From positions 1 to 64,000 of the forward strand of contig NZ_FQYK01000005.1 in the NCBI RefSeq assembly GCF_900141715.1: a stretch of 64,000 bases of DNA, given 5' to 3'. The notes beneath the pieces are model-generated. The model was not told where the DNA came from. It saw only the letters and a list, made by a program, of their open reading frames with translations, and ran no database searches. Positions 63,486-64,000 of this stretch are shown here, piece by piece. Position numbers and translations under genes: made by a program. The stretch comes from Algibacter luteus. GTDB lineage: Bacteria; Bacteroidota; Bacteroidia; Flavobacteriales; Flavobacteriaceae. Position 1 is the first letter of the stretch. Each line of letters opens with the position of its first letter.

Positions 63486-64000
63486 TCAAAATGTTTGATA
63501 TAAAGTAGTTACGATGCGTCCACTTTTTTCTTCCAGAATATGCTCATGAAGTTGTTTTTCGTCTTTAATTTTAAAATTAAAAGGGGGCTCTAATAAATTA
63601 ACACCGCTGTTTAGTTTGAGCCTGATACCTTGGCCACTAATAATGTCTTGATTAGGTGTAAAAACACCTATAGGGAGGTGTTCGGTGAGAATAATATATT
63701 TGAAATTCACTAGTTTTTCAATTACGTGTTTAATTTCAGAATTTGATAAATGTTGCAAAACTTGGCGGAGAATAACGCAATCTGCCAACGGAATTTCGTC
63801 TTTAGCAATATCTAAACAATGGAATTCTAGATTTTTATTGTGAAACAGTTTTTTGTTCCTATTGATAAGGCTTTCAACAATATCTATTGCTATATATTTT
63901 TTGGTATGCTTAACAAGGTGCTTACCAATGTTGAAATCGCCACATCCTAAATCGCAAACCTCTAAAGTGTTTATGTGAGATTTAATAAAAGCCTTTATCG
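63486..64000 (-). CDS. Class I SAM-dependent methyltransferase (N-terminus outside window)
   Basis: The frame is open to base 64000, so the start lies to the right. The visible 171 residues include the SAM-binding motif I EVCDLGCGDFNIG, the motif II region KYIAIDIVES, an acidic CLDIAKDEIPLADCVI and then VLQHLSNSEIKHVIEKL, as in class I methyltransferases. The C-terminal part (FTPNQDIISGQG) is unassigned. Its product is cytoplasmic and the substrate is unknown. Its stop codon lies 69 bp upstream of the bicupin start in the same direction. Confidence 0.8.
   Translation of the reverse strand, partial: IKAFIKSHINTLEVCDLGCGDFNIGKHLVKHTKKYIAIDIVESLINRNKKLFHNKNLEFHCLDIAKDEIPLADCVILRQVLQHLSNSEIKHVIEKLVNFKYIILTEHLPIGVFTPNQDIISGQGIRLKLNSGVNLLEPPFNFKIKDEKQLHEHILEEKSGRIVTTLYQTF

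Noticed and set aside
1-64000. CRISPR arrays, insertion sequences, toxin-antitoxin pairs or restriction systems
   Set aside because: No regularly spaced repeats, transposase motifs, paired small toxin genes or nuclease-methylase pairs were seen.

Overview
This window is chromosomal DNA from a member of the Flavobacteriaceae (phylum Bacteroidota), probably marine. The evidence is the low GC content, many promoters with a Bacteroidota-type -7 element (TAnnTTTG), few Shine-Dalgarno sequences, type IX secretion and gliding genes (sprA, remB, two PorP/SprF proteins, a type B sorting domain), a short Bacteroidota-type primary sigma factor and several families typical of the group (DUF6089, GH3-like, the folK-deoxynucleoside kinase fusion). 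I see no rRNA, tRNA, CRISPR array, insertion sequence or prophage. The window is mostly a well-ordered core genome, with accessory-looking content at the right edge.

Layout. 1-5033: the 3' end of a large Ig-repeat surface protein with a type IX type B sorting domain, then a PorP/SprF barrel and an OmpA/PD40 protein, which form a surface-display module. 5195-21547: ruvB, queG, maeB, ruvA, sprA, gcvH, a VanZ-like gene, tonB and remB, a gliding/type IX neighbourhood with recombination and metabolic genes. 21741-27286: haem O synthase, two cytochrome oxidase subunit III genes, subunit IV, a cysteine-less SCO-like protein, SCO, DUF420 and a tiny CxxC membrane protein, together an oxidase assembly block. 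Subunits I and II are not in the window. 27371-33079: a MacB-type ABC efflux system with adaptor and TolC. 33081-36368: tsaB, then MscS, DUF1304, dodecin and Nfu on the minus strand. 36543-38236: an orphan PorP/SprF gene and a gamma carbonic anhydrase.

38339-46669 is one minus-strand envelope series: CBS/ACT protein, nadK, DUF6089, uppS, bamA, two Skp/OmpH chaperones and murI. 46816-52313 holds pdxJ, an alpha/beta hydrolase, a small membrane protein, then the proteostasis set tig, clpP, clpX. 52708-60231 holds a GH3-like adenylating protein, DUF2797, a small membrane protein, rpsU, the primary sigma factor, a large AsmA protein and a queuosine-precursor transporter, which pairs functionally with queG. 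60302-64000 holds the folK-kinase fusion, an unrecognised lipoprotein that may have a polysaccharide-lyase-like fold, a secreted bicupin and the edge of a methyltransferase.

No clearly new multi-gene defence or mobile system is visible. The best leads are the cysteine-less SCO-like partner and CxxC microprotein in the oxidase block, the TonB-type domain shared by adjacent tonB and remB, a dispersed intergenic repeat family bounded by inverted GCGTTA, a palindrome over the tig promoter, a GIY-YIG-like pattern inside the DUF2797 protein, and the lipoprotein/bicupin pair at the right edge.
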